NCBI RefSeq assembly: GCF_900155525.1
Contig: NZ_LT706952.1
Coordinates: 940,406 to 1,004,405, forward strand
Reading direction: 5' to 3'
DNA: 64,000 nt
Source of the DNA: Mailhella massiliensis
GTDB taxonomy: Bacteria; Desulfobacterota; Desulfovibrionia; Desulfovibrionales; Desulfovibrionaceae
Made by a program: the position numbers and the translations under genes. The notes under the pieces were generated by a model. It saw only the letters and a list, made by a program, of their open reading frames with translations, was not told where the DNA came from and did not search any database. Shown one piece after another: positions 40,322 to 48,075 of this stretch; the stretch's first letter is position 1, and every line of letters starts with the position of its first letter.

Positions 40322-40906
40322 AATACTTCACCATAAGAAAAATGATTTATCATAGAGTCTGTACCAGCACAAAAATATGAGTCAAAAAATATTGTGTCAA
40401 AATTTATTCCAACATTATTTTCTTACTACTATTTACGCATCATAAAAAATCGACGTATTGATATACGAATGAAAAATCATCTTATAAAAAATTATATTTT
40501 ATATAAAATAAATTCATTCAAATTATAAACTTTTTGTTTTTATATTATAACATTTATATATCGATCCATATATCATATAAAAATTTGACACATAATCATT
40601 TACGACAAATATCATACCAGTTTACATACCATATTATGAATTATTATAAATTCATGGCAACGCAGAACGGCGTTTCTGCAACATTTTATTACATTTTATA
40701 AAAATACATTTTCACAGTACATTTTCTTCATAATGCGTACTTTTTCGATATTTCTTCTACTGAAAAATCTCCTCAACTACAAAAAACACCTAAAAAATCA
40801 GCGAGCACTCGATACCAAGGGGAGGACGACGCCCCAGCGCAACCAGAATGGTACTGGCCGAAGACTTTGAGGGTCTAAAAATATCCCGCCCATAAACACC
40901 GTATAT
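40322..40906. other. 585-bp strongly AT-rich, gene-free patch
   Basis: Very AT-rich to about 40800, with small palindromes (GAATTATTATAAATTC, GCAGAACGGCGTTTCTGC near 40663-40680). The last 100 bp turn GC-rich. There a frame without a start codon, ending at 40877, reads like a protein end (SASTRYQGEDDAPAQPEWYW). It is probably transferred DNA or the remnant of a deleted gene. Confidence 0.5.
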
Positions 40907-40920
40907 ATGCGGTGTTTATG
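40891..40920. promoter_or_regulatory. Perfect 11-bp inverted repeat before the Xre gene (candidate operator)
   Basis: CATAAACACCG (40891-40901), 8-nt TATATATG centre, CGGTGTTTATG (40910-40920). It is placed 22 nt before the Xre start codon, suggesting autoregulation; the TATATA centre could act as the -10. Confidence 0.6.
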
Positions 40921-40942
40921 TTTTGCCATTGACCAGTATTAC

Positions 40943-41179
40943 ATGTCAATGTCCAGTATTGATCTTGCCTTTGCCAAAACGCTGAAGCAGTTGCGTCGTG
41001 ACAAGCGTCTGACGCAGGAAGAACTCGCCCAGCGAGCAGGACTTGACTATAAATATCTGCAAAAACTGGAAGGAAAAGCCCCCTCCTCGCCTACGCTGTC
41101 CACTTTGGAAAAGCTGGCTAAGGGATTAGACATATCGCTGACCGAACTTATATCACTTCTTGACGAATGGCGATCCTAG
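40943..41179 (+). CDS. Small Xre-family helix-turn-helix regulator
   Basis: 78 residues from ATG 40943 (a second ATG at 40949 is equally possible; neither has a good ribosome-binding site, so the mRNA may be leaderless). The protein is a single HTH_3 domain: FAKTLKQLRRDKRLTQEELAQRAGLDYKYLQKLEGK, then TLSTLEKLAKGLDISLTELI. It is the size of antitoxin or phage-type regulators, but no toxin gene is adjacent. The perfect palindrome just upstream is its probable binding site. Confidence 0.85.
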   Translation: MSMSSIDLAFAKTLKQLRRDKRLTQEELAQRAGLDYKYLQKLEGKAPSSPTLSTLEKLAKGLDISLTELISLLDEWRS

Positions 41180-41424
41180 TCCCTCCATGCCGCAGCACCG
41201 TCCGTTCCCACGGAGCGTGAACCTTCCTTATCGCTCATGGCCGATACTGTATTCTCTTCCTTGATCCGAGGAGGGCAGAAGAGAACCGCTGGTTCTTTCC
41301 TTCGGCATTGCTGCAGGACGTCCTTGTATGCATCGCATTCCGTAAGTGCGTCTTCCCTCCGGCCAGATCACTTTTCTCCCGGCGCGGATAGCGATAGAAT
41401 GGCGCATCATGCCGGGAGGCGGAT

Positions 41425-42750
41425 ATGGAACAGCATTCCCTTTTCCATCAGAAAGACACACAGCCTCTGGCCGCAAGGCTGAGGCCGCGCACGCTGGAAG
41501 AATTCTTCGGACAGCGGCATCTGCTTGCCGAGGGCAGGGTGCTGCGGAACCTCATCGAGTCCGACAGGCTTTCCTCCATGATTTTCTGGGGGCCTCCGGG
41601 CGTAGGCAAAACCACGCTTGCGCGCATCATCGCCGGACGCACGAAATCCTCGTTCATCGACTTTTCCGCCGTGACCAGCGGTATCAAAGAAATACGCGCC
41701 GTCATGCAGCAGGCGGAGAAAAACCTCCAGTACGGCAGCCGCACCATTGTCTTCGTGGATGAGATACACCGCTTCAACAAGGCCCAGCAGGATGCCTTTC
41801 TGCCCTTTGTGGAAAAAGGCAGCATCATCCTCATCGGTGCGACCACGGAAAACCCGTCCTTTGAGGTAAACGGCGCGCTGCTTTCCCGCTGCAAGGTTTT
41901 CGTTCTTCAGCCCCTTTCCCCCGAAGATATTACGGCGCTGCTTTCCCGCGCACTGACCGATCCGCGAGGCCTCGGCGAACAGCACATCGAGGTGGAAGAA
42001 GGCGTCCTTGAACAGATGGCCCATTTTTCCAACGGCGACGCCCGCTCCGCCCTCACCACGCTGGAAATGGCGGCCCTCAACGCGGAGACCGGGGAAAATC
42101 GGACCTTCATCAGCAGAAACACGCTGGAACAGTGCACGGCCCGCAAATCGCTTCTGTACGACAAAAAGGGGGAAGAGCACTACAACCTCATTTCCGCGCT
42201 GCACAAGTCCATGCGCAATTCCGACCCGGATGCGGCGGTCTACTGGCTGGCCCGTATGCTGGAAGCGGGAGAAGACCCGCTGTATGTGGCGCGCCGCATC
42301 ACGCGCTTCGCCTCCGAAGACGTGGGGCTTGCCGATCCCCACGCTCTCGGCGTGGCCATAGACGCATGGCAGGCCTGCCATTTTCTCGGTATGCCCGAAT
42401 GCAGCGTACATCTCGCGCAGGCCGTGATCTACCTTTCCGTCGCGCCCAAGTCCAACAGCGTCGACAGAGCCTACGCCTGCGCCCGCAAAGACGCCCTTTC
42501 CATGCTGGATGACCCCGTACCTCTGGCCCTCCGCAACGCTCCCACCAGACTGATGAAGGAACTCGACTACGGCAAGGGCTATCAGTTCGCCCACGATACC
42601 GAAGAGCGGCTGACGGCCATGCACTGCCTGCCCGATTCCCTGCTCGGCAGAACCTACTACCACCCTACGGAACAGGGGCTGGAGAGCCGCGTCAAAAACA
42701 GACTGGAACAGATAAGGGCATGGAAAAAAGAACATGAGGAAAAATCCTGA
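41425..42750 (+). CDS. rarA: Replication-associated recombination AAA+ ATPase RarA/MgsA
   Basis: 441 residues, full length. It acts at stalled replication forks and interacts with single-strand-binding protein. Walker A GPPGVGKTTLAR (about residue 53), Walker B IVFVDEIHRFNKAQQDAF, sensor 1 GATTENPSFEVN and Arg finger LLSRCKVF. The C-terminal MgsA-AAA tetramerisation part contains DVGLADPHAL, IYLSVAPKSNSV and GRTYYHPTEQGLE, typical of the family. Confidence 0.95.
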   Translation: MEQHSLFHQKDTQPLAARLRPRTLEEFFGQRHLLAEGRVLRNLIESDRLSSMIFWGPPGVGKTTLARIIAGRTKSSFIDFSAVTSGIKEIRAVMQQAEKNLQYGSRTIVFVDEIHRFNKAQQDAFLPFVEKGSIILIGATTENPSFEVNGALLSRCKVFVLQPLSPEDITALLSRALTDPRGLGEQHIEVEEGVLEQMAHFSNGDARSALTTLEMAALNAETGENRTFISRNTLEQCTARKSLLYDKKGEEHYNLISALHKSMRNSDPDAAVYWLARMLEAGEDPLYVARRITRFASEDVGLADPHALGVAIDAWQACHFLGMPECSVHLAQAVIYLSVAPKSNSVDRAYACARKDALSMLDDPVPLALRNAPTRLMKELDYGKGYQFAHDTEERLTAMHCLPDSLLGRTYYHPTEQGLESRVKNRLEQIRAWKKEHEEKS

Positions 42751-42836
42751 AAACCTCATGCGCGCATACCTTCTGCGGTCTTTCCCGGCAGCGGGCCTCT
42801 CCGTATCATGAGGAAAACGGGCAACAAATAACACAT

Positions 42837-42862
42837 ATAAAGTTTTACTCTTATAACTTTAT
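42837..42862. promoter_or_regulatory. Inverted repeat upstream of the MATE/DtxR-type operon
   Basis: ATAAAGTT (42837-42844) and AACTTTAT (42855-42862), 10 nt apart, immediately upstream of a -35. A plausible operator for the DtxR-family repressor encoded in the same operon. Confidence 0.5.
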
Positions 42863-42891
42863 TTGACAAATATCATATTTCACTCTACGGT
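42863..42891 (+). promoter_or_regulatory. Candidate sigma-70 promoter of the MATE operon
   Basis: TTGACA (42863-42868), 17-nt spacer, TACGGT (42886-42891). Confidence 0.5.
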
Positions 42892-42927
42892 GGAAAAACC
42901 TTATCTTCTTCCGTACAGGTCACCTGC

Positions 42928-44334
42928 ATGAGCGCTACTCCCCCCACTTCCGGCAGCTCCGCTCCGTCCCGTCCGCCTTCCGGCGCTCTGCCCTCACGCG
43001 GCGAAATCTTCCGGCTCACGCTGCCGCAGATGGGACTCATGCTCTGCCATCTGGTCATTTCCATGACCGACGTATGGGCTGCGGGCAGGCTCGGAACGGA
43101 CGTACAGGCAGCTACGGGAGTGGTAACACAGATCTTCGCGCTGCTCATGCTCATCACCTCCCTTATTGCCAGCGGCTGCATGGCCACGGTGAGTCAGTCT
43201 CTGGGAGCGGGGCTTGCCGTGCGCGCCAACCGCTACGCCGGGCTCATCATCACGCTCTCCGCATCCATGGGCACGGCGGTGGCAGGCCTCGCCCTGCTTG
43301 GCGAGCCTCTCATCTTCTCGGCCATGCGCGTTTCCGGCGAACTTCGCCCGGCGCTTTCCGTGTTTTTCACCGCCTACTGCTGCCAGCTTCCCTTTTACTA
43401 TGTGCTCATCATGGTGAATTCCATTTTCCGGGCCTATAAAAAGGTACTGCTGCCGCTGATGACGCTTTGCCTCATGGCATCCGTCAACATGCTGGGCGAT
43501 CTCGGCTTCGGTCTGGGCTTCTTCGGTCTGCCCGCATTCGGAGCGGCGGGCATAGCATGGACCACCTTTGCAAGCGCGCTGGCCGGTCTTGCCGGAAATC
43601 TCATCCTTGCGCGCCGTTACGGTATTCTGCGCCGCGCCGCCTTCGCCCCCTGGAAATGGAACAGGCGAGCCATGCCCTATCTCTTCAAGGTGGGCATGCC
43701 CGCAGCCGCGGGACACATCATCACGCAGACGGGGAGCCTCGTCACCCTCGCCATCATAGGCCTTCTGCCTGAGAGCACGAACATCCTTGCGGGCATGAGC
43801 GTGGGCAATCGCGTACACTCCCTTCTCATGTTTCCCCTGGGAGCATTCAACATGTCCATGGTCATCTTCTCCGGTTATCTTCTGGGCGGAGGAAGGCGCG
43901 AGGAGCTGCACGACTTCGGCCGCAGGATGGCCGTGACCACGGCGCTCGTCCTCATACCGCCCTCGCTGCTGCTCTGGCTTCTGCGTGCTCCCGCCGCCGG
44001 ATTTTTCTCCGGCGATGCAAACGTGCTGGAGCAGGCTTCGCTCTTTCTGTGTTTTGCCTGCCTGTCCGGTCCCTTCGTCGGCATGACGGGCGTACTCAAC
44101 GGCCTGTTTTCCGGAGCAGGCGCCACCGTTCTTTCCTGCCGTGTGGGAGCCGTCACCTGCTGGGCGGTGGGCATTCCTCTGGCGCTGACCCTCGGCATAG
44201 GGCTGAACATGGGAGCCTTCGGCGTATACGCCGCGGGCTTTGCCGGACAGATGGCAGCCTTTCTCTGGACTCTGAAACTTTTCCGCGGGAAGAAATGGCT
44301 TGAATATGGCCTGCGAAAACGGCACACTGCGTGA
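42928..44334 (+). CDS. MATE-family efflux transporter
   Basis: 468 residues, about 12 membrane helices arranged as two MatE repeats. The first begins LTLPQMGLMLCHLVISMTDVWAAGRLG and the second PYLFKVGMPAAAGHIITQTGSLVTLAIIG. MATE proteins export cationic drugs, flavins or other compounds using Na+ or H+ gradients. It is followed after 15 bp by a DtxR/MntR-type regulator, an unusual partner that suggests control by manganese or iron. The first 25 residues are Pro/Ser-rich and likely disordered. Confidence 0.9.
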   Translation: MSATPPTSGSSAPSRPPSGALPSRGEIFRLTLPQMGLMLCHLVISMTDVWAAGRLGTDVQAATGVVTQIFALLMLITSLIASGCMATVSQSLGAGLAVRANRYAGLIITLSASMGTAVAGLALLGEPLIFSAMRVSGELRPALSVFFTAYCCQLPFYYVLIMVNSIFRAYKKVLLPLMTLCLMASVNMLGDLGFGLGFFGLPAFGAAGIAWTTFASALAGLAGNLILARRYGILRRAAFAPWKWNRRAMPYLFKVGMPAAAGHIITQTGSLVTLAIIGLLPESTNILAGMSVGNRVHSLLMFPLGAFNMSMVIFSGYLLGGGRREELHDFGRRMAVTTALVLIPPSLLLWLLRAPAAGFFSGDANVLEQASLFLCFACLSGPFVGMTGVLNGLFSGAGATVLSCRVGAVTCWAVGIPLALTLGIGLNMGAFGVYAAGFAGQMAAFLWTLKLFRGKKWLEYGLRKRHTA

Positions 44335-44349
44335 AAGCCCGGAGGCATC

Positions 44350-44907
44350 ATGATGGAACATCTCCCCGAAGAACGGGATGACCGCGCGGAAAGGAAGGCC
44401 CTTTCCCCTGCGCTGGAAAACTACCTTGAAATCATCTTTCTGGAAGAGGCAAAAGAAGGCGCGGCACGCGCAAGCTCCATCGCCGACGCCGCCGGGGTAA
44501 GCCGCTCCACCGTGACGAGCACACTCAAGGTTCTCAAGTCCATGGGCTTTGTGGAATACGAGCCCTACAGCCTCATCCATCTGACGGAACAGGGACGTAC
44601 CATAGGCCGCGACATCGCCCACAGGCACATCATCTTCCGGGAATTCTTCCTTCATGTGCTTCAACTGGACGAACATCAGGCCGACGCCGTGGCATGTGAG
44701 CTGGAACATGTGGTGCCGCCCCACGTCATCCGCCGCTGGGGGCAGTTCGTGCTGTACCTGCGTACCCGGGACTTCTGGAAAAACTGGCAGCAGGACTATC
44801 AGAAGGAACGCAAGGCCCTCATAGGCACCATGGAAAAAACCTTCCAGAACATGGGTTCTCTCGACAATCAGGACGAAGTGCGGGAACTTGCCCGCAAGTA
44901 CCGCTGA
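44350..44907 (+). CDS. DtxR/MntR-family metal-dependent regulator
   Basis: 185 residues. Winged helix at about residues 20-85 (ALENYLEIIFLEEA, ASSIADAAGVSRSTVTSTLKVLKSMGFVEYEPYSLIHLTEQG), then the dimerisation and metal-binding domain with RHIIFREFFLHVLQLDEHQADAVACELEHVVP, where His/Glu/Cys ligands for Mn2+ or Fe2+ occur in the usual places. No SH3-like third domain, so MntR-like in layout. In an operon with the MATE gene; a terminator follows. Confidence 0.9.
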   Translation: MMEHLPEERDDRAERKALSPALENYLEIIFLEEAKEGAARASSIADAAGVSRSTVTSTLKVLKSMGFVEYEPYSLIHLTEQGRTIGRDIAHRHIIFREFFLHVLQLDEHQADAVACELEHVVPPHVIRRWGQFVLYLRTRDFWKNWQQDYQKERKALIGTMEKTFQNMGSLDNQDEVRELARKYR

Positions 44908-44957
44908 GCATCCCCTGCGCCTTCCTGCGCCCGCCGATGACGCTTTCTCCGTACACG

Positions 44958-44990
44958 AAAAAGGCCGCGCCCATACGCGGCCTTTTCCTT
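44958..44990. terminator. Bidirectional terminator between the DtxR-type gene and tonB
   Basis: AAGGCCGCG-CCCATA-CGCGGCCTT with A-run upstream and T-run downstream; serves the convergent operons. Confidence 0.88.
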
Positions 44991-45023
44991 TCGCTCCTTC
45001 CGAAAAAACGTAACTCCGGTACG

Positions 45024-45830
45024 TCAACGGTCCGTCAGCCGGTAATGCACGGGAATGAGCACCCTGATGCTGCCGGAAGACCCCACATCCAGCCCCAGCA
45101 GCTTTTCTCCAAGGCGTTTTGCCGCAGCATCGAGCACGGCGCGGCCCGAAGGCCCGGCCAGAGTACAGGAGGCGACGCGCCCGTCGGCTCCGACCTGCAC
45201 CATGAGCGTGCAGGTACCTTCCGCACCGCTGCGCCGCCCCTGCCTCGGATAGCGCTTATGCTTTTCCACCACCTGAAGAATGGCCGCGAGCACCTCGCTT
45301 CTGCGGTTGTTCTCAACCTTTTCCGTACCTGCCGCGGCAGGCACGGAAGCACCCGTTCCGCCGGAAACGGCGGAAGTTTTTTCCGCCTCCTTCACAGGTC
45401 GTGCGGGAAGCGCCTGCTCCGTCTTCGGTATGGGCCGGGGGACTTTTTTTGCTTTCGGCTTCGGGGCGGGTTTTACCTCGGGCTTCGGCCTGACGGGCTT
45501 TGCAATCTCCGGCTCCGGTTTCGGTTCGGGCTTCTTCACCGCCTGAGGTTCCGGCTGCTTTTCCACCACGGGTTCGGGCTCTTCGGGAATGAGAAAATCC
45601 GACTCCTGCGCCAGAATCTTCTTCATTTCCGGCTGTTCCGCCTTCGACGGCGGTGCGCTTCTAAAATGCGCCTGTACCATGAACACCCTGCGGGCCTCGA
45701 CGGCAGGCAGCGTGAGCGTACGCTCTGCAAGAAGAAGAAAAGCCGCCCCCATCAGCAGACTCATCATGCCGAACATGCCGAAAGCCGCCATGTTTCTGCT
45801 CCGGCGCCGTTCCTCCGTGCCGTAAAGCAT
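45024..45830 (-). CDS. tonB: TonB energy-transducing protein
   Basis: 268 residues from ATG 45830; a TTG at 45884 overlapping exbD is an alternative. N-terminal membrane segment (about residues 14-34), then a long Pro/Lys/Glu-rich spacer (about 70-125, repeated KPEPKPEPE-like stretches) that spans the periplasm. The C-terminal TonB domain (about 175-268) contains VVEKHKRYPRQGRRSGAEG and a VRVLIPVHYRL-like end. It passes proton-motive energy from ExbBD to the heme receptor encoded upstream. Last gene of the heme operon. Confidence 0.92.
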   Translation of the reverse strand: MLYGTEERRRSRNMAAFGMFGMMSLLMGAAFLLLAERTLTLPAVEARRVFMVQAHFRSAPPSKAEQPEMKKILAQESDFLIPEEPEPVVEKQPEPQAVKKPEPKPEPEIAKPVRPKPEVKPAPKPKAKKVPRPIPKTEQALPARPVKEAEKTSAVSGGTGASVPAAAGTEKVENNRRSEVLAAILQVVEKHKRYPRQGRRSGAEGTCTLMVQVGADGRVASCTLAGPSGRAVLDAAAKRLGEKLLGLDVGSSGSIRVLIPVHYRLTDR

Positions 45831-45849
45831 ACGGATGGGGCAGGTCAGG

Positions 45850-46242
45850 CTACCTGTCTGCGCCCGGCTGAGTGCTGATGACAAAGCGGCCCCCCTTTCT
45901 GACTTTGGCTATATCCACCACTTCCACGAAGGCTTCAAAAGGAGCCTTCTGGTCCACATACAGGTTGAGCAGCGCTTCCGGCCTTTCCGCAAGAATGGCA
46001 TCCACTTCCGACTTGTCTATCCTTCTTCCTTCATAATGGAGACTCCCGTCGGCCTTGATGGAAATGACCTGTTCGCGCTTTTCCGCAGAGGCTTCCGACT
46101 CGCTGGATGCGGGAAGAATAATGTCGAGCACAGGCCTGCTGAAGGTCGTCGTCATGATGAAGAAGATGAGCAGCATGAAAATGGTGTCGATGAGCGGAGT
46201 AAGGTCTATGCTCGGTTCCTCTTCCAGACCGAAATTAAACAT
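45850..46242 (-). CDS. exbD: ExbD/TolR-type proton channel subunit
   Basis: 130 residues. One membrane helix near residues 12-32 with the essential Asp in SIDLTPLIDTIFMLLIFFIM, and a periplasmic domain ending KVRKGGRFVIST. With ExbB it converts proton flow into TonB movement. It overlaps the exbB end by 8 bp. Confidence 0.93.
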   Translation of the reverse strand: MFNFGLEEEPSIDLTPLIDTIFMLLIFFIMTTTFSRPVLDIILPASSESEASAEKREQVISIKADGSLHYEGRRIDKSEVDAILAERPEALLNLYVDQKAPFEAFVEVVDIAKVRKGGRFVISTQPGADR

Positions 46243-46864
46243 CGTCGTCTTCTCCCTGCCTGCCGCCGCTCTTTCTTCTCTGGCAGAATTCCAGAGCGCG
46301 GTAACTGTATTCCACCACTTCTATATGGAAGCCCTTGAAGCGCAGCATGAGAAAATAGTAGACCATGAGCGCGGGTATGGCCACGCAAAGCCCCATGATG
46401 GTGGTGATGAGCGCCTCCCATATACCGTTTGCCAGCATGGCCGTATCGGGAGCGGCGTTCTCCCCTATGGTCTGAAACACCGTCACCATGCCGAGAATGG
46501 TGCCGAGCAGCCCCAGAAGGGGCGAAAGAACGGAAATGAGCCGGAGATAGCAGATTTCCCGCGTGAGCTGTTCGAAATTGCGGTGGAACAGATAGGCTAT
46601 CTCGGCGCGGATATCCTCCGAATGGCTCGAATGCGTCTGCACTATGTCGCGCACGATGCAGATGAGAGGGTTATCCCCCTGATAGTCCATGCACTCACCG
46701 GCGGCATCCTCCCTCTCCAGCTCAGGGAAGGTCCTGCGGAAATCCCGCCAGACAAGAAAAAGAAACACATAGCTCTTCAGCGCAAGGTACACCCCCGCGC
46801 AGGCGACCAGCGCCAGCACCACGCCCGCCGGTCCTATGGTCGCGTATATTTCCGACCAGTTCAT
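46235..46864 (-). CDS. exbB: ExbB/TolQ-type proton channel subunit
   Basis: 209 residues from ATG 46864, chosen because GGAGGGAG is 6 nt upstream (the in-frame ATG at 46870 is too close). Three membrane helices: about 10-33, the second in LRLISVLSPLLGLLGTILGMV, the third in ITTIMGLCVAIPALMVYYF, which is the MotA/TolQ/ExbB signature region. Partner of ExbD; starts the energiser part of the heme operon. Confidence 0.92.
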   Translation of the reverse strand: MNWSEIYATIGPAGVVLALVACAGVYLALKSYVFLFLVWRDFRRTFPELEREDAAGECMDYQGDNPLICIVRDIVQTHSSHSEDIRAEIAYLFHRNFEQLTREICYLRLISVLSPLLGLLGTILGMVTVFQTIGENAAPDTAMLANGIWEALITTIMGLCVAIPALMVYYFLMLRFKGFHIEVVEYSYRALEFCQRRKSGGRQGEDDDV

Positions 46865-46975
46865 CAACATCTCCCTCCATGCTCAGCGCCCGCCCTGCCT
46901 TCAGGGGGAACATGGGTAAAAGGCCATGAAAACGAAACCCGCTCCCGCGCCGGAACGACTCCCGGCGCGGAACCG

Positions 46976-47491
46976 TTACTTCAGCGAATCCAGAATATTG
47001 CGGAAAAATTCCTGCGCGCGGCGGCAGTCCCCGTCATCGGGGTGCCTGGCCGCCTCCTCGATGCGGGCCTTGCGCTCCGGCGTCATGGGATGCACGTTGC
47101 CCGCCATTCTCGCCATGACTTCCAGCACCTTGGGATCGATTCTGCCCTGGCAGAGCCAGGAACCGCATACGCTGTTGCCCCGGGCAGGCTCAAGGGCCAG
47201 CGCCTCGCCCTTTTTCATGCATTCTTTCGCATGGTCGGAATCGGGCCACGCCCCCAGCGTGCCGAAAAAGGCCAGACGCGCGTTCCGTATTCCTTCCAGC
47301 CAGGCGCGGGATCTGCCGTCGGGCATGCCCTTGTCCACCCAGTAGCCCAGAGCCACCAGATCATACCCTTCCACCGAGGAGGGGGCCTCTTCCACGGGGA
47401 ACATGTCGCATTCGGGCAGAACGGAGGATACGGCCTGCGCCACTTTCTTCGTATTGCCGGTAAGGGAGGAGTACACAACAAGTGTTTTCAT
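46976..47491 (-). CDS. Flavodoxin-like protein (BilS-type) in the heme operon
   Basis: 171 residues from ATG 47491 (AGGAGATG upstream). The flavodoxin P-loop YSSLTGNTKKVAQA for FMN phosphate is at the N-terminus; VALGYWVDKGMPD and FFGTLGAWPDS follow as the FMN-contacting loops. The extra C-terminal 70 residues with two Cys (SVCGSWLCQGRID) are found in the BilS-like subgroup. BilS-type flavodoxins are known beside the gut bilirubin reductase BilR, but no BilR-like gene is in this window. A role as electron donor to the HutW radical-SAM enzyme is a plausible alternative. Confidence 0.8.
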   Translation of the reverse strand: MKTLVVYSSLTGNTKKVAQAVSSVLPECDMFPVEEAPSSVEGYDLVALGYWVDKGMPDGRSRAWLEGIRNARLAFFGTLGAWPDSDHAKECMKKGEALALEPARGNSVCGSWLCQGRIDPKVLEVMARMAGNVHPMTPERKARIEEAARHPDDGDCRRAQEFFRNILDSLK

Positions 47492-47559
47492 GCATCATCT
47501 CCTGGAATAAAAAAATGGTGATTAATGAGCCGTCATCATAAAGGCGGAACTCTGCCGCT

Positions 47560-48075
47560 TCAGGCGGCAAGGTCTTTTCTGAGCTTCAGGAAGGATTCCT
47601 TCACCGAGGCAATGACGACGTGATTCTCGCGCCCGGCATAGATGGAGAAGACCACCCTGCCTTCCGCATTGAAGAACTGCACGGAATGACTTTCCAGCCC
47701 CATGAAGGGCATGGAAAGGAAGGCGATATCCGTTATGGCGTCGGCCTTGATATGACCGCCGAGAGCCTCATCTCCCATGAGGTTGTAATAGCCGTGTCCC
47801 GGCCTGCCCGCGGGAATACGGCACTTTACTTCCAGGACGTGACCTTCGTGCTGTACGATGAAGGTGGCCTTCTCCCATGTGCCGAGGGCCTCCCACACCC
47901 GCGTGAAGTTTTCCCCGCCGGTGAAGGCGCACATCTCTCCGGGCAGAGCCCGGGCCACCTCCTTTTCCGAAACATGGAATTCCCGGGCAAGAGAAGACAG
48001 CATCCAGGGCTTCTTCTGCATGAGGGCGGCACTCACCGCCTGAGAAAGAGAAACGTCATTGCAGGAACCGTTCAT
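47560..48075 (-). CDS. hutX: Heme carrier/utilisation protein HutX-like
   Basis: 171 residues. The HutX/ChuX family binds heme in the cytosol as a dimer and passes it to degrading enzymes. Recognisable are VSEKEVARALP, the ALGTWEKATFIVQHEGHVLEVK core, GHGYYNLMGDEALGGHIKADAI and LESHSVQFFNAEGRVVFSIYAGR, typical of the family. It overlaps the ATPase gene by 20 bp, so it is translationally coupled to the importer. It probably receives heme from the ECF transporter and delivers it to HutW. Confidence 0.9.
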   Translation of the reverse strand: MNGSCNDVSLSQAVSAALMQKKPWMLSSLAREFHVSEKEVARALPGEMCAFTGGENFTRVWEALGTWEKATFIVQHEGHVLEVKCRIPAGRPGHGYYNLMGDEALGGHIKADAITDIAFLSMPFMGLESHSVQFFNAEGRVVFSIYAGRENHVVIASVKESFLKLRKDLAA

